Of a stretch of DNA of 17,417 nucleotides, positions 7,152-14,125 are shown in pieces (position 1 is the stretch's first letter; every line of letters begins with the position of its first letter). A program made the translations under genes and the position numbers. The DNA comes from Coriobacteriia bacterium (GTDB lineage Bacteria > Actinomycetota > Coriobacteriia > WRKU01 > WQUG01): the NCBI GenBank assembly GCA_009785705.1, contig WQVS01000014.1, forward strand, positions 1-17,417, written 5' to 3'. The notes below the pieces were generated by a model. It was not told where the DNA came from. It was given only the letters and a program-made list of their open reading frames with translations, and made no database searches.

Positions 7152-7555
7152 GAAAGTGACTCCTGGTAGTCCTGGTTGGGACGGAAGGTATCCACGTCCA
7201 ACATTGGCACACAGCGATAATGTTTATCATTTGCCGTTAACAAACGGTACTGATGTTCAATTGCTGTTGCTGCGATTAGGGCATCTGCCAAACGGAGCGA
7301 ATTACTTAAAGTAAAGTCGGTAACTAAAAGTAGAGCACGTACCGATATGTTCTCATCAATATGAAGTATCCCGACATTCCATTCTTTGAAGAGGGCTTTC
7401 AACTTTTTGATTTCATTCTTATTGCGCACTCCCTGGAGAAGCTCTGCCCAGGTAACTGCACTAATCTCAAAAGGAAGATGACTCTCTAAGAGCTCCTTTG
7501 CATGCTGATTGCCCCTCAAATACCATATCAGCACATCAGTATCAACGATAATCAT
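7148..7555 (-). CDS. vapC: PIN-domain ribonuclease toxin, VapC type
   Basis: 135 residues from ATG at 7555. The frame is open upstream, but the PIN domain begins exactly here (MIIVDTDVLIWYLRG), and the upstream part overlaps vapB. The four acidic positions of PIN nucleases are present: D5 in VDTDVLI, E38 in TWAELLQG, D91 in RLADALIAATA and D110 in LLTANDKHY. PIN toxins cut RNA (often tRNA or rRNA) with Mg2+ and are held inactive by the paired antitoxin. The gene overlaps vapB by 14 bp upstream and rtcB by 4 bp downstream. All catalytic residues are intact, so the toxin is probably active when free. VapC is the best name, though the broader PIN family includes similar non-toxin enzymes. Confidence 0.88.
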   Translation of the reverse strand: MIIVDTDVLIWYLRGNQHAKELLESHLPFEISAVTWAELLQGVRNKNEIKKLKALFKEWNVGILHIDENISVRALLLVTDFTLSNSLRLADALIAATAIEHQYRLLTANDKHYRCVPMLDVDTFRPNQDYQESLS

Positions 7556-7793
7556 GATTGCGCCCTTCACGGATAGCGCGAACATAGTCATGCACTTCAT
7601 TTGTTTCCGCGTTATCTGCCCACATTCCAAAGGCAGCAGTCGCTGCCCCAGACTGAGCAGCTTCAGAGTGTCGCACGGGAACAATTTTGGCTGCTTCTTT
7701 GCCACGATAGGTAACGGTCACTTCTCTGCCCCCATTGACCAACTTTATGATACGCCCCGCGCTATATCTCAAATCTTTTGCCGTTATAAGCAT
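7542..7793 (-). CDS. vapB: Antitoxin of the Phd/YefM-like type
   Basis: 83 residues starting at ATG 7791-7793, with GGAGGT 10 nt before it. A longer frame from 7853 is rejected because it would begin upstream of the promoter's own -10. The start MLITAKDLRYSAGRIIKLVNGG followed by VTVTYRGKEAAKIVPV is the Phd/YefM fold that binds DNA as a dimer. The acidic and basic C-terminal part (ETNEVHDYVRAIREGRNHDYR region) would wrap the toxin. Antitoxins of this family repress their own promoter, and a perfect 9-bp inverted repeat lies just upstream. Although the partner is VapC-like, the antitoxin fold is Phd/YefM rather than AbrB-type VapB, a known mixed pairing. Confidence 0.85.
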   Translation of the reverse strand: MLITAKDLRYSAGRIIKLVNGGREVTVTYRGKEAAKIVPVRHSEAAQSGAATAAFGMWADNAETNEVHDYVRAIREGRNHDYR

Positions 7794-7810
7794 AGGTTGA
7801 TGCACCTCCA

Positions 7811-7853
7811 AAGTGTATATTTCAAGTATACACTTCATTCGCACACAAAACAA
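7811..7853 (-). promoter_or_regulatory. vapBC-rtcB promoter with palindromic operator
   Basis: AAGTGTATA (7811-7819) and TATACACTT (7827-7835) are perfect 9-bp inverted arms around a 7-bp spacer. On the minus strand, TATACT (7825-7830) is a near-consensus -10 and overlaps the upstream arm. TTGTTT (7848-7853) sits 17 bp further up as a -35. The other arm spans the predicted transcription start and abuts the GGAGGT ribosome binding site (7804-7809). A repressor on this palindrome would block RNA polymerase, the usual autoregulation of toxin-antitoxin operons. Confidence 0.75.
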
Positions 7854-7888
7854 TCCCAGACCCGCACCTAACCCACCAACACGCCAAG

Positions 7889-7902
7889 AGACGTTCGCGT
7901 CT
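7889..7902 (-). terminator. Possible stem-loop after lysS
   Basis: AGACG (7889-7893) and CGTCT (7898-7902) form a 5-bp stem with a TTCG tetraloop on the plus strand (CGAA on the minus), 34 bp past the lysS stop. The stem is short and lacks a clear T-run, so this is a weak candidate for separating greA-lysS from the vapBC operon. Confidence 0.3.
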
Positions 7903-7935
7903 TAGAGAAAGAATATTAAGTTGGTTAATATAGAT

Positions 7936-9426
7936 TTAAGCTTCGGGGCGCATATGGGGAAAGAGCAGTACATCCTTTATGCTGGCACTGTCGGTTAGCA
8001 ACATTACCAGGCGGTCTATACCTATTCCCATGCCTCCTGCTGGGGGCATGCCGTATTCTTGCGCGCGCAGATAATCCTCATCTACACTCATTGCCTCATC
8101 GTCACCCGCTGCCTGCGCTGCTGCCTGCTCTTCAAAGCGCTTGCGCTGGTCTATAGGGTCAGTGAGCTCTGAGAAAGCGTTGGCAAATTCACGACCTGTG
8201 ATAAACAACTCAAAACGGTCTGTGTATTCGGGGTCTTGATCGTTGCGGCGCGCTAAAGGAGAAACCTCTGCTGGATACTCATAGACAAAGGTTGGTTGGA
8301 TTAAAGTCTTCTCTACTAGGTCATCAAAAAGCTCTGTTAGTAGTCTTCCACTACCCCATGATTTCTTATGGGGAACTTTATGCTGGTCACAAATTGCGCG
8401 CAGCTCTTCAATGTCTGTATGCACCGATACTTCACAGCCCACAACTTCACTGGTCAAATCTGCCAATTTCGCACGACGGAAAGGTGCACTTAGAGACACG
8501 TCCGTACCTTGATATACGACATCACTGGCACCTAGCACAGATTTTGCTGCATGCTCAATCATTCCTTCTGTAAGTTCCATCATGCTTTCCATATCACCAA
8601 AAGCCTGATAAGCCTCAAGCATAGTGAACTCTGGATTATGACGTACTGACATACCTTCATTTCTGAAGTTACGATTAATCTCAAAGACTTTCTCGAAACC
8701 ACCTACCAACAGACGCTTCAGATAAAGTTCCGGAGCAATACGCAGATAAAGCTCCATATCTAAAGTATTGTGATGTGTGATAAAGGGACGTGCTGCTGCT
8801 CCTCCTGGGATGGGATGCAGCATAGGAGTCTCAACCTCTAAGTAGCCTCGTTGCTCCATAAAGCTGCGGATTGCCGACACAATGCGTGAACGCGCTTCAA
8901 AAGTTTCGCGCACTTCGGGATTGGCAATCAAATCAACGTAGCGCATACGGTAGCGCGAATCAATGTCTTGTAAGCCATGAAACTTCTCTGGCAAGGGGCG
9001 CAGTGACTTCGAAAGCAAAACAATTTCTGTTGGCTGAACAGACAGTTCACCGCGTCTGGTGCGCAGCACCGTACCACGTGACCAAATCCAATCCCCAACA
9101 TCAAGTTCTTTTGCCTGGTCAAAGGCTTCATCACCCAGTACGTTCTTGCGCACAAATAGCTGCAAATCACCCTGACTATCACGGATAACAATGAAGGCCA
9201 TCTTGCCCTGGTCGCGAACCGCGATAATACGTCCCGCTACGGCAACGCTGTCTTCAGTCGATTCGCCATCTTCTAAATGGCCATAGCGCTCCTGCAGGTC
9301 CGCACTGCGCGCATCATCATCAGGAGCATACCCATTAGCATACGGCTGCTGACCGCGCTCATAAGCAGCATCAAGCTTCGCACGCCTGACAGCAAAGGGA
9401 TTATCAGATTTGAGCTCTTGCGACAT
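7936..9426 (-). CDS. lysS: Lysyl-tRNA synthetase, class II
   Basis: 496 residues, the normal length for class II LysRS, which charges tRNA-Lys with lysine. An N-terminal OB-fold anticodon-binding domain spans about 62-145 (VAVAGRIIAVRDQGKMAFIV onward). The catalytic domain follows: motif 1 around 181-204 (GYLEVETPMLHP), motif 2 at 252-273 (RNFRNEGMSVRHNPEFTMLE), and motif 3 at 464-477 (GGMGIGIDRLVMLL). The start has AGGAGA 7 nt upstream. It follows greA by 26 bp in the same direction, a gene order known in many actinobacteria and other bacteria, so the two are almost certainly cotranscribed. Nothing in the sequence suggests loss of function. Confidence 0.97.
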   Translation of the reverse strand: MSQELKSDNPFAVRRAKLDAAYERGQQPYANGYAPDDDARSADLQERYGHLEDGESTEDSVAVAGRIIAVRDQGKMAFIVIRDSQGDLQLFVRKNVLGDEAFDQAKELDVGDWIWSRGTVLRTRRGELSVQPTEIVLLSKSLRPLPEKFHGLQDIDSRYRMRYVDLIANPEVRETFEARSRIVSAIRSFMEQRGYLEVETPMLHPIPGGAAARPFITHHNTLDMELYLRIAPELYLKRLLVGGFEKVFEINRNFRNEGMSVRHNPEFTMLEAYQAFGDMESMMELTEGMIEHAAKSVLGASDVVYQGTDVSLSAPFRRAKLADLTSEVVGCEVSVHTDIEELRAICDQHKVPHKKSWGSGRLLTELFDDLVEKTLIQPTFVYEYPAEVSPLARRNDQDPEYTDRFELFITGREFANAFSELTDPIDQRKRFEEQAAAQAAGDDEAMSVDEDYLRAQEYGMPPAGGMGIGIDRLVMLLTDSASIKDVLLFPHMRPEA

Positions 9427-9452
9427 AGGTATCTCCTCTAAAGAATTGCACT

Positions 9453-9926
9453 TTACTTAGCGGCACCTAAGCTGATGATTTCAAACTTCTTTTCTCCACG
9501 CGGAGTACTAACCACTACAGTATCACCTTTTTTGTGCCCACAAAGTGCAGATCCAATGGGTGATTCATTGCTGATATTACCCTTGCTTGATTCTGCCTCT
9601 GCTGAACCCACAATGTTGTAGCTAACTTCCTTGCCACCATCTACTGCCTTGATAGTCACGCGTGTACCAATGCTTACCTTCGTAACGCGCTTTGGCACCT
9701 CTGCAACCTGAGCACCATCAAGAATGTATTTCAATTCCGTGATGCGGCTTTCAATCCAACCTTGTTCGTTTTTCGCATCGTCATATTCTGAGTTTTCAGA
9801 AAGATCTCCAAAGCCTCTGGCAACTTCAATACGCTTTGCTACTTCTTGGCGACGAACAGTCTCTAGGTGCAGCAGCTCTGCTTCCAGTTCTGCCTTACCC
9901 TCTTTAGTAAGTATCGTTCCTGTCAT
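9453..9926 (-). CDS. greA: Transcription elongation factor GreA
   Basis: 157 residues, the usual GreA length. An N-terminal coiled-coil (about 8-75) carries the tip motif GDLSENSEYDDAKNEQ (40-55), with acidic D41 and E44 that reach through the polymerase secondary channel to help cleave backtracked RNA. The C-terminal FKBP-like domain contains ISNESPIGSALCGHKKGD (118-135), which binds RNA polymerase. A GAGGT ribosome binding site precedes the ATG by 6 nt. It is the first gene of a greA-lysS pair, and the 167-bp gap upstream (to the tatA-type gene) should hold its promoter, though I cannot pick out convincing hexamers. Confidence 0.96.
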   Translation of the reverse strand: MTGTILTKEGKAELEAELLHLETVRRQEVAKRIEVARGFGDLSENSEYDDAKNEQGWIESRITELKYILDGAQVAEVPKRVTKVSIGTRVTIKAVDGGKEVSYNIVGSAEAESSKGNISNESPIGSALCGHKKGDTVVVSTPRGEKKFEIISLGAAK

Positions 9927-10016
9927 GGTTGTACCTCATTAATTGCTCGGGTCGGCGGTTTTCTAGTGAATTGACGATTCAAACCATCGACTTTTTCATG
10001 TTATCTATACATGGCA

Positions 10017-10039
10017 AGCGAGCCGAACTTCGGCCCGCT
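10017..10039. terminator. GC-rich hairpin between tatA and greA
   Basis: AGCG-A-GCCGAA (10017-10027) and TTCGGC-C-CGCT (10029-10039) form a 10-bp stem with one internal mismatch. On the plus strand the tail is AAGATTTC; on the minus strand CTTGCC follows. It lies about 55 bp past the tatA stop and may end that transcript, but a proper T-run is missing. A smaller repeat, GATGTG (10062-10067) with CACATC (10075-10080), lies between it and tatA. Confidence 0.4.
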
Positions 10040-10093
10040 AAGATTTCTATTTCTAATTTGTGATGTGCAAAGTACACATCGGAGGCTCTGGAA

Positions 10094-10351
10094 CTAGTTA
10101 GCCTTTGGCTCTTCTGCTGCAGGAGCAGGGGCTGGGGAAGCCTCGGCTACAGGATTAGAGGCTGGAGTGGCTTCCTCTGCTGCAGGCTGCTTGTCGTCTT
10201 CCATCGCAGAATTAAGTTCTTTTTTCGTATCTTTAAACATCTTGGCTAATTTTGGTAGTTGTTTTGGCCCAAAAAGAAGTAACACTATAGCCAAAACAAT
10301 GGCGATTTCCCAAAAGCCTGGGGTTCGTCCGATGAAGCCTAATGCGTACAT
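10094..10351 (-). CDS. tatA: Twin-arginine translocase subunit TatA/TatE type
   Basis: 85 residues. TatA forms the size-variable pore that exports folded proteins carrying a twin-arginine signal. A short N-terminus is followed by a membrane helix at about 12-27, the hinge FGPKQLP (27-33) and an amphipathic, Lys-rich helix (LPKLAKMFKDTKKEL, 32-46). The remaining 40 residues are Ala/Pro/Glu-rich and disordered, as usual for actinobacterial TatA. AGGAGG lies 8 nt before the ATG. No tatC is in the window, so the Tat genes are scattered. The position of TatB cannot be excluded from sequence alone, but the short length and FGP hinge favour TatA. Confidence 0.92.
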   Translation of the reverse strand: MYALGFIGRTPGFWEIAIVLAIVLLLFGPKQLPKLAKMFKDTKKELNSAMEDDKQPAAEEATPASNPVAEASPAPAPAAEEPKAN

Positions 10352-10403
10352 ATAAATTTCCTCCTACAACTTGTCACAAGGCAGGTCCCTGTGTGCTCGC
10401 AAC

Positions 10404-10413
10404 ATGATAGCAC
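10404..10413 (-). promoter_or_regulatory. Extended -10 promoter box for tatA
   Basis: The minus strand reads GTGCTATCAT: TGC followed by TATCAT, one mismatch from TATAAT, 52 bp upstream of the start. It shares GTGCTA and the final AT with the boxes before valS and the 38-residue gene. No clear -35 is seen at 17 bp. Confidence 0.45.
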
Positions 10414-10487
10414 ATCGCCGCCCTATTCTCTATATTATTTACACATCGATATAAAGGCTTCAGACACTCAAAGCTTAAGCTTATTTG

Positions 10488-10524
10488 CAAAAGTGAACGC
10501 AGCTATTTAGCATTTGCTGCGCTC
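10488..10524 (-). terminator. Intrinsic terminator of the MTA phosphorylase gene
   Basis: GAACGCAGC (10495-10503) pairs with GCTGCGCTC (10516-10524), 9 bp including one G-T wobble in the RNA, around a 12-nt loop. A run of four T follows on the minus strand. The stem begins at the last base of the stop codon TAG, so termination is immediate. Confidence 0.55.
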
Positions 10525-11363
10525 TAGTGCATCTCGCTTCCACCCAGAGCATCCTTACACAAACAATCACGCTCTGCTGGAATACGAGGAATTACGTCAT
10601 GCAGCAAGTTCTTCAGCTTATCTAGATTTTGTGCAAATACCTCTAGCACTGCCGCATTGGTTACCGCCTCTTCAGCATCTACGCCTGAATCAAGGTCTGT
10701 AATTAGTGAAATATTTGCATAGCAAATCTCCAGCTCACGCGCCAGATAAGCCTCTGGGTATTGAGTCATATTGATGACTTCCCATCCCTGTGATGCAAAC
10801 CACTTTGATTCACTGCGTGTCGAGAAGCGAGGACCATTGATAATAACAATCGTTCCTCCATCATGGGTTGTGATGCCTAGATTCTTTCCTGATTCCACGG
10901 TCAGCTCGCGCATCGTGGGACAGTAGGGGTCAGCGGCAGATACATGGGTTACTCCACGATTGAAGAAAGGGTCATCTGCTGCAGTCGCTGCACCATCGAA
11001 GAAACTATCATCGCGCCCCCAGGTGCGGTCCACAAATTGGTCGCAGATGACAAAGTCGCCTGGCTGTACGTGCGCCTGCAGAGACCCGCAAGCACAGGGA
11101 CCAAAAACGCGCTTTGCTCCCATCATCTTCATCGCCCACACATTCGCGCGATAGTTGATATTTGCAGGAGTCAACTTATGAGCACGTCCGTGACGCGGAA
11201 CAAAGCCAACTGTTACTCCGCCAATCTCGCCCACCATAGCCTTGTCAGAAGTAGGCCCGAAAGGAGTCATTATTTCATATTCTTTAGGAGAGTCCAGTAG
11301 GTCATAAAAGCCCGTTCCTCCAAATACCCCAACTTCAACCTGTGGAATGTTCAGATTGCTCAT
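10524..11363 (-). CDS. mtnP: S-methyl-5'-thioadenosine phosphorylase (purine nucleoside phosphorylase family)
   Basis: 279 residues. The enzyme splits methylthioadenosine, a by-product of polyamine and homoserine-lactone synthesis, with phosphate to adenine and methylthioribose-1-phosphate. Family motifs are present in order: FGGTGFYD (14-21), TPFGPTSD (33-40, phosphate), PRHGRAH (56-62), INYRANVWAMK (69-79), GPRFSTRSES (177-186) and NMTQYPEAYLARE (198-210). ITDLDSG (221-227) has Asp residues of the kind that select a 6-amino purine, favouring MTA or adenosine over guanosine. Cys residues at 90 and 92 and a Cys pair near the C-terminus (C267, C269) are extra. The ribosome binding site AAGGGAAG lies about 8 nt upstream. 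It is separated from neighbours on both sides, with a terminator at its end, so it is probably a single-gene unit. A closely related 6-oxopurine phosphorylase is a less likely alternative. Confidence 0.85.
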   Translation of the reverse strand: MSNLNIPQVEVGVFGGTGFYDLLDSPKEYEIMTPFGPTSDKAMVGEIGGVTVGFVPRHGRAHKLTPANINYRANVWAMKMMGAKRVFGPCACGSLQAHVQPGDFVICDQFVDRTWGRDDSFFDGAATAADDPFFNRGVTHVSAADPYCPTMRELTVESGKNLGITTHDGGTIVIINGPRFSTRSESKWFASQGWEVINMTQYPEAYLARELEICYANISLITDLDSGVDAEEAVTNAAVLEVFAQNLDKLKNLLHDVIPRIPAERDCLCKDALGGSEMH

Positions 11364-11439
11364 AGATTTACTTCCCTTCTGTTAAAAGTCAAAATCAAAT
11401 CCAAAGTGCCCTATAAGCGCAGCATGACGAAATGCTTCG

Positions 11440-12129
11440 TTACAGTAGTGCATTAAATAGTGATAAAGCCGCAATTAGCAGTAGCCCCAATATCATAGCA
11501 AGAGCACCTGGAATCACCAAATTGCGCCAGTTTTCCACCTTGCGATAAAAGGGCTTAAGTATGCCCAGCAAAACAAGAGCAAGCAGTGAAAAAGTTATCC
11601 AGATGCAAATAGCTGCAATCACAGCACCAACGCCACCCAGCCACGGACCTGCAGGATACACCAGTACAAAAGATGCCAGCATACTAACAGCAACGGCAAT
11701 CCAAGGACGTACTCCTCCACCCATTACAGGCTCATCGAGTGATTTTTTAGCCAAGTTATTTGCCAGCAAAAAGTAGACTAATGGCGCAAGAGAGGCTCCC
11801 ATGCCGATACCGGTAATCCAGCGCAGAAAGTTCGTTGTTTCACGCATATGAGCATAAGAAGTGACCCCGTCCCAGCCCATGAAGGCAAGACCAGCTGCAA
11901 GAAAGAGCCAGTAGGGCCAGGCCATAAAGCCATGTCGTTGCTTCAGGCGATAAGCAAAAAGAAGTGCAACCAGAGCAAAGACCAGACCCACATAGATACC
12001 GCTACAGCGAGCACAAACAGCCCACAGCACCCCCGCAAAATCAAAGGATCGTTCAGGAAACTGGTGACAAAGCCCAAAGCCAAATATGTTCAGCGCTTCA
12101 CTCGTAACGCAAGCGGTAGTTTCAATCAT
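11440..12129 (-). CDS. DUF2085 family integral membrane protein
   Basis: 229 residues with about five or six hydrophobic helices. The family signature is clear: CHQFPERSF (21-29), CARCSGIYVG (39-48) and RETTNFLRWITG (96-107). The Cys pair CxxC at 39-42 together with Cys21 and His22 could bind a metal or form disulfides; this is inference. The biochemical function of DUF2085 proteins is not established. No Shine-Dalgarno is visible before the ATG, and no alternative start exists, since a stop codon lies seven codons upstream. The gene begins 48 bp after the kinase stop and in the same direction, and an 8-bp inverted repeat joins the kinase stop and this start, so translation may depend on the upstream gene. 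Confidence 0.85.
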   Translation of the reverse strand: MIETTACVTSEALNIFGFGLCHQFPERSFDFAGVLWAVCARCSGIYVGLVFALVALLFAYRLKQRHGFMAWPYWLFLAAGLAFMGWDGVTSYAHMRETTNFLRWITGIGMGASLAPLVYFLLANNLAKKSLDEPVMGGGVRPWIAVAVSMLASFVLVYPAGPWLGGVGAVIAAICIWITFSLLALVLLGILKPFYRKVENWRNLVIPGALAMILGLLLIAALSLFNALL

Positions 12130-12180
12130 AGGAAATAGTTTACACTACTCTTCTCTGCAGGAAGTCTATGCCATTTCCTA
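12129..12180 (-). repeat. Inverted repeat pairing the kinase stop with the DUF2085 start
   Basis: TAGGAAAT (12129-12136) and ATTTCCTA (12173-12180) are perfect 8-bp reverse complements, 36 bp apart. In the mRNA the first arm begins with the kinase stop codon UAG and the second runs into the AUG of the DUF2085 gene, so a hairpin would close over the initiation region. A small inner stem (CTTC with GAAG) is possible. Confidence 0.55.
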
Positions 12181-13443
12181 TTGCCCAGATCGCTGCCACA
12201 GCCTCTGGCCTCCCTCACTGTCTGTCATTGTGAGAATATTTCCCTCAATGCCAACCGTGTATTCACTTCCCTCGACCACCAACAGTGTCTGAGTATCGTT
12301 TAGCTGCCAGATAGAAGTCGTTTCAATGTTATGACCATCCCTATGCTTGAAGACAAGCACTACTGTTCCGTCCTCCAAAAACTCAACTTCGTCCAAGTTG
12401 ACAGCGAAGGAGGTTGTTCCTCTAAGAGGACGCTCAAGGTTATCTCCGCTCCCATTAATCCATCTACCACTCAGTTGAGCTATATCTATTCTTGACCCAT
12501 CCGCCCCATCAGCGCCAATGCCTCCACCGCCTTGGCCTTCAATAGGTGTACCTGCCCCTGTTGTAGCCAAATCAGTTCCCGCAGATGAATCATCACTTGC
12601 CAGATTAAACACGAAAATGAGAAGTACAATCATGCAACAGCTGAGAGCCACTATAGCCGCGATGAGAATCTTATTTGCGCGCTGAGTAGACACAGGAGCA
12701 ACTTCTTGCCCATCATCAATGGCTGGCAGAGACATCTGCCTTAAATCATAGTCAATCTGCAAAACGTCTTGATATCTTGCTGAAGGGTCAATGCTTGTGC
12801 ATGACTGAATAATGGCAGCCAGCCTCTCACTGTCTACCTGCTTTTCGTGCGGCTTCTTCCCTGTCAACATAACGTTAAAGAGGACTCCCAGTGCAAAAAT
12901 ATCACTACTGGCACTGGTTTGAGCAAAGCCAAATTGCTCTGGTGCCGCATAACCTGGTGTTCCCAGTGTCTGTGTATCTTGGCTCTGCTCTTCTTTATGT
13001 GTCCTCGCAATGCCAAAATCGATTAAAACAAGTCGATTCTCGGGGGTAATAATGATATTGTCAGGAGTAACATCTCGATGAATAATGCCCCTTTGATGAA
13101 TTTTGTCGAGCACTAAGCACAATTGGCAAATAAGCCTGACAGCATCGCCCTCGCTGATGTTCTCCCCGTCCAACCTAGCAGCCAGTGTTTCTCCCTCAAC
13201 ATAGTTCTGAATAACAAAGTACTTGCCGTCTTCTTCCCCAATCGCTAGGGTCTCAGAAAGATTGGGGTGAACTATGGCCTGTAAATGCTCATAGACTTTC
13301 GCCTGCTGCTTGCTAAGCATCTTTTTTGTGTAGAGCACGCCCTCTGCGTCCTGCATTAAATAGGTCTTACTATGAGACTTTTCGCTCAATACTGAAACTT
13401 TTCTAAGGACGCTACCTGTAAACTCATGTGCTACTCCAGTCAT
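12178..13443 (-). CDS. Membrane-anchored Ser/Thr protein kinase with extracytoplasmic beta domain
   Basis: 421 residues. The N-terminal Hanks-type kinase domain (about 10-235) has a lysine at K40/K41, the catalytic loop HRDVTPDN (122-129), DFG (142-144) and APE (167-169), so it should be active; the glycine loop, however, is degenerate, with no GxGxxG. One membrane helix spans about 258-282. The outside part begins with a Gly/Asp linker (304-316), followed by a roughly 100-residue beta-rich domain (LSGRWINGSGDN to RLWQRSGQ). Its pattern, W near the start and FLEDGTV, GNILTMT and a final R, resembles lipocalin-like sensor domains, not the PASTA repeats of PknB. AAAGGAGGT lies 12 nt before the ATG. 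An XRE regulator gene is divergent, and a DUF2085 gene follows. Such kinases phosphorylate cytosolic proteins in response to envelope signals; the ligand is unknown. Confidence 0.9.
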   Translation of the reverse strand: MTGVAHEFTGSVLRKVSVLSEKSHSKTYLMQDAEGVLYTKKMLSKQQAKVYEHLQAIVHPNLSETLAIGEEDGKYFVIQNYVEGETLAARLDGENISEGDAVRLICQLCLVLDKIHQRGIIHRDVTPDNIIITPENRLVLIDFGIARTHKEEQSQDTQTLGTPGYAAPEQFGFAQTSASSDIFALGVLFNVMLTGKKPHEKQVDSERLAAIIQSCTSIDPSARYQDVLQIDYDLRQMSLPAIDDGQEVAPVSTQRANKILIAAIVALSCCMIVLLIFVFNLASDDSSAGTDLATTGAGTPIEGQGGGGIGADGADGSRIDIAQLSGRWINGSGDNLERPLRGTTSFAVNLDEVEFLEDGTVVLVFKHRDGHNIETTSIWQLNDTQTLLVVEGSEYTVGIEGNILTMTDSEGGQRLWQRSGQ

Positions 13444-13500
13444 TTATTTTCAGATACCTCCTTTAAGCAGATTAATTCATAAGCTGTAAACTAAATGTGT

Positions 13501-13579
13501 GCTTGCAGCGCACCAAAAAATTAGCCCGCATGAAACAATATGTAGTAGTTTATATAAAGTGCGTGCGGCAAGCTATACA
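13501..13579. promoter_or_regulatory. Inverted repeat and promoter-like boxes between kinase and XRE genes
   Basis: The divergent 155-bp gap contains an imperfect inverted repeat: GCTTGCAGCGCAC (13501-13513) against GTGCGTGCGGCAAGC (13559-13573), including exact GCTTGC/GCAAGC ends. On the plus strand, TATATA (13551-13556) or TATACA (13574-13579) could serve as a -10 for the XRE gene; the first leaves a more normal leader. The arms would suit a regulator that controls both directions. Confidence 0.35.
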
Positions 13580-13598
13580 TTTTGACGAAAGGATTTAA

Positions 13599-14015
13599 AT
13601 GGGATCAACAGACGACTTAATGAACCTTTTGAAAAATGAAGCTTCCTATGAAAATATAATAGAGGCAGCTCCAGAATTTCTTGACCTAAGCCTATCTGAA
13701 CATTTAGCACAAATCATAGCTGAGAAGGAGCTTAAAAAGGCCGAAGTCATTGCGGGATCTAGCATTGAACGAACCTACGCCTATCAAATACTCAGAGGAG
13801 AAAAGCTGCCTTCACGCGACAAATTGCTAGCACTGTCATTTGGAATGAAGTTAACGCTCGAAGAAGTTCAAACTTTACTCAAGGCCAACGGCTATGCGCA
13901 GCTCTATGCAAAAAATAAGCGTGACAGCGCTATTATATTTGCCCTAAATAAAGGACAAGGCATTATTGCCCTGAACGAAAATCTCTTTTCGATAGACGAA
14001 GATATCATCTCTTAG
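13599..14015 (+). CDS. XRE/Cro-CI-like helix-turn-helix regulator
   Basis: 138 residues with GAAAGGA about 6 nt before the ATG. Residues about 33-90 form a helix-turn-helix domain: LSEHLAQIIAEKELKKAEVI, then the likely recognition helix SIERTYAYQILRGEKLPSRD (54-73), then LLALSFGMKLTLEEVQTLL. This is the Cro/CI arrangement with an added stretch 95-138 (NGYAQLYAKNKRDSAII...), a C-terminal extension seen in small regulators that sit by Ser/Thr kinase genes. No ligand domain is visible. It is one of only two plus-strand genes and is divergent from the kinase, so it may regulate it or be its substrate; Ser and Thr residues in the helices (S54, S55, T59) are possible phosphorylation sites. This last point is inference. 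Confidence 0.8.
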   Translation: MGSTDDLMNLLKNEASYENIIEAAPEFLDLSLSEHLAQIIAEKELKKAEVIAGSSIERTYAYQILRGEKLPSRDKLLALSFGMKLTLEEVQTLLKANGYAQLYAKNKRDSAIIFALNKGQGIIALNENLFSIDEDIIS

Positions 14016-14125
14016 CCACTCCACCATTTCTTTAGTAGGTATGTTCCATCTTTTTGTGTGCTCGCTGGTCACCACAAGCCGAGAAAACACCTCTATACTA
14101 CTTCAATCGATAAAATCACTATAAG

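Noticed and set aside
7556..7705. 50 extra residues before the VapC PIN domain in the open frame
   Set aside because: The stretch overlaps the antitoxin gene, has no ribosome binding site of its own, and PIN domains start at the MIIVDTD sequence.
7794..7853. 20 extra residues at the antitoxin N-terminus
   Set aside because: They would begin upstream of the promoter's -10 box, while GGAGGT precedes the later ATG at 7793.
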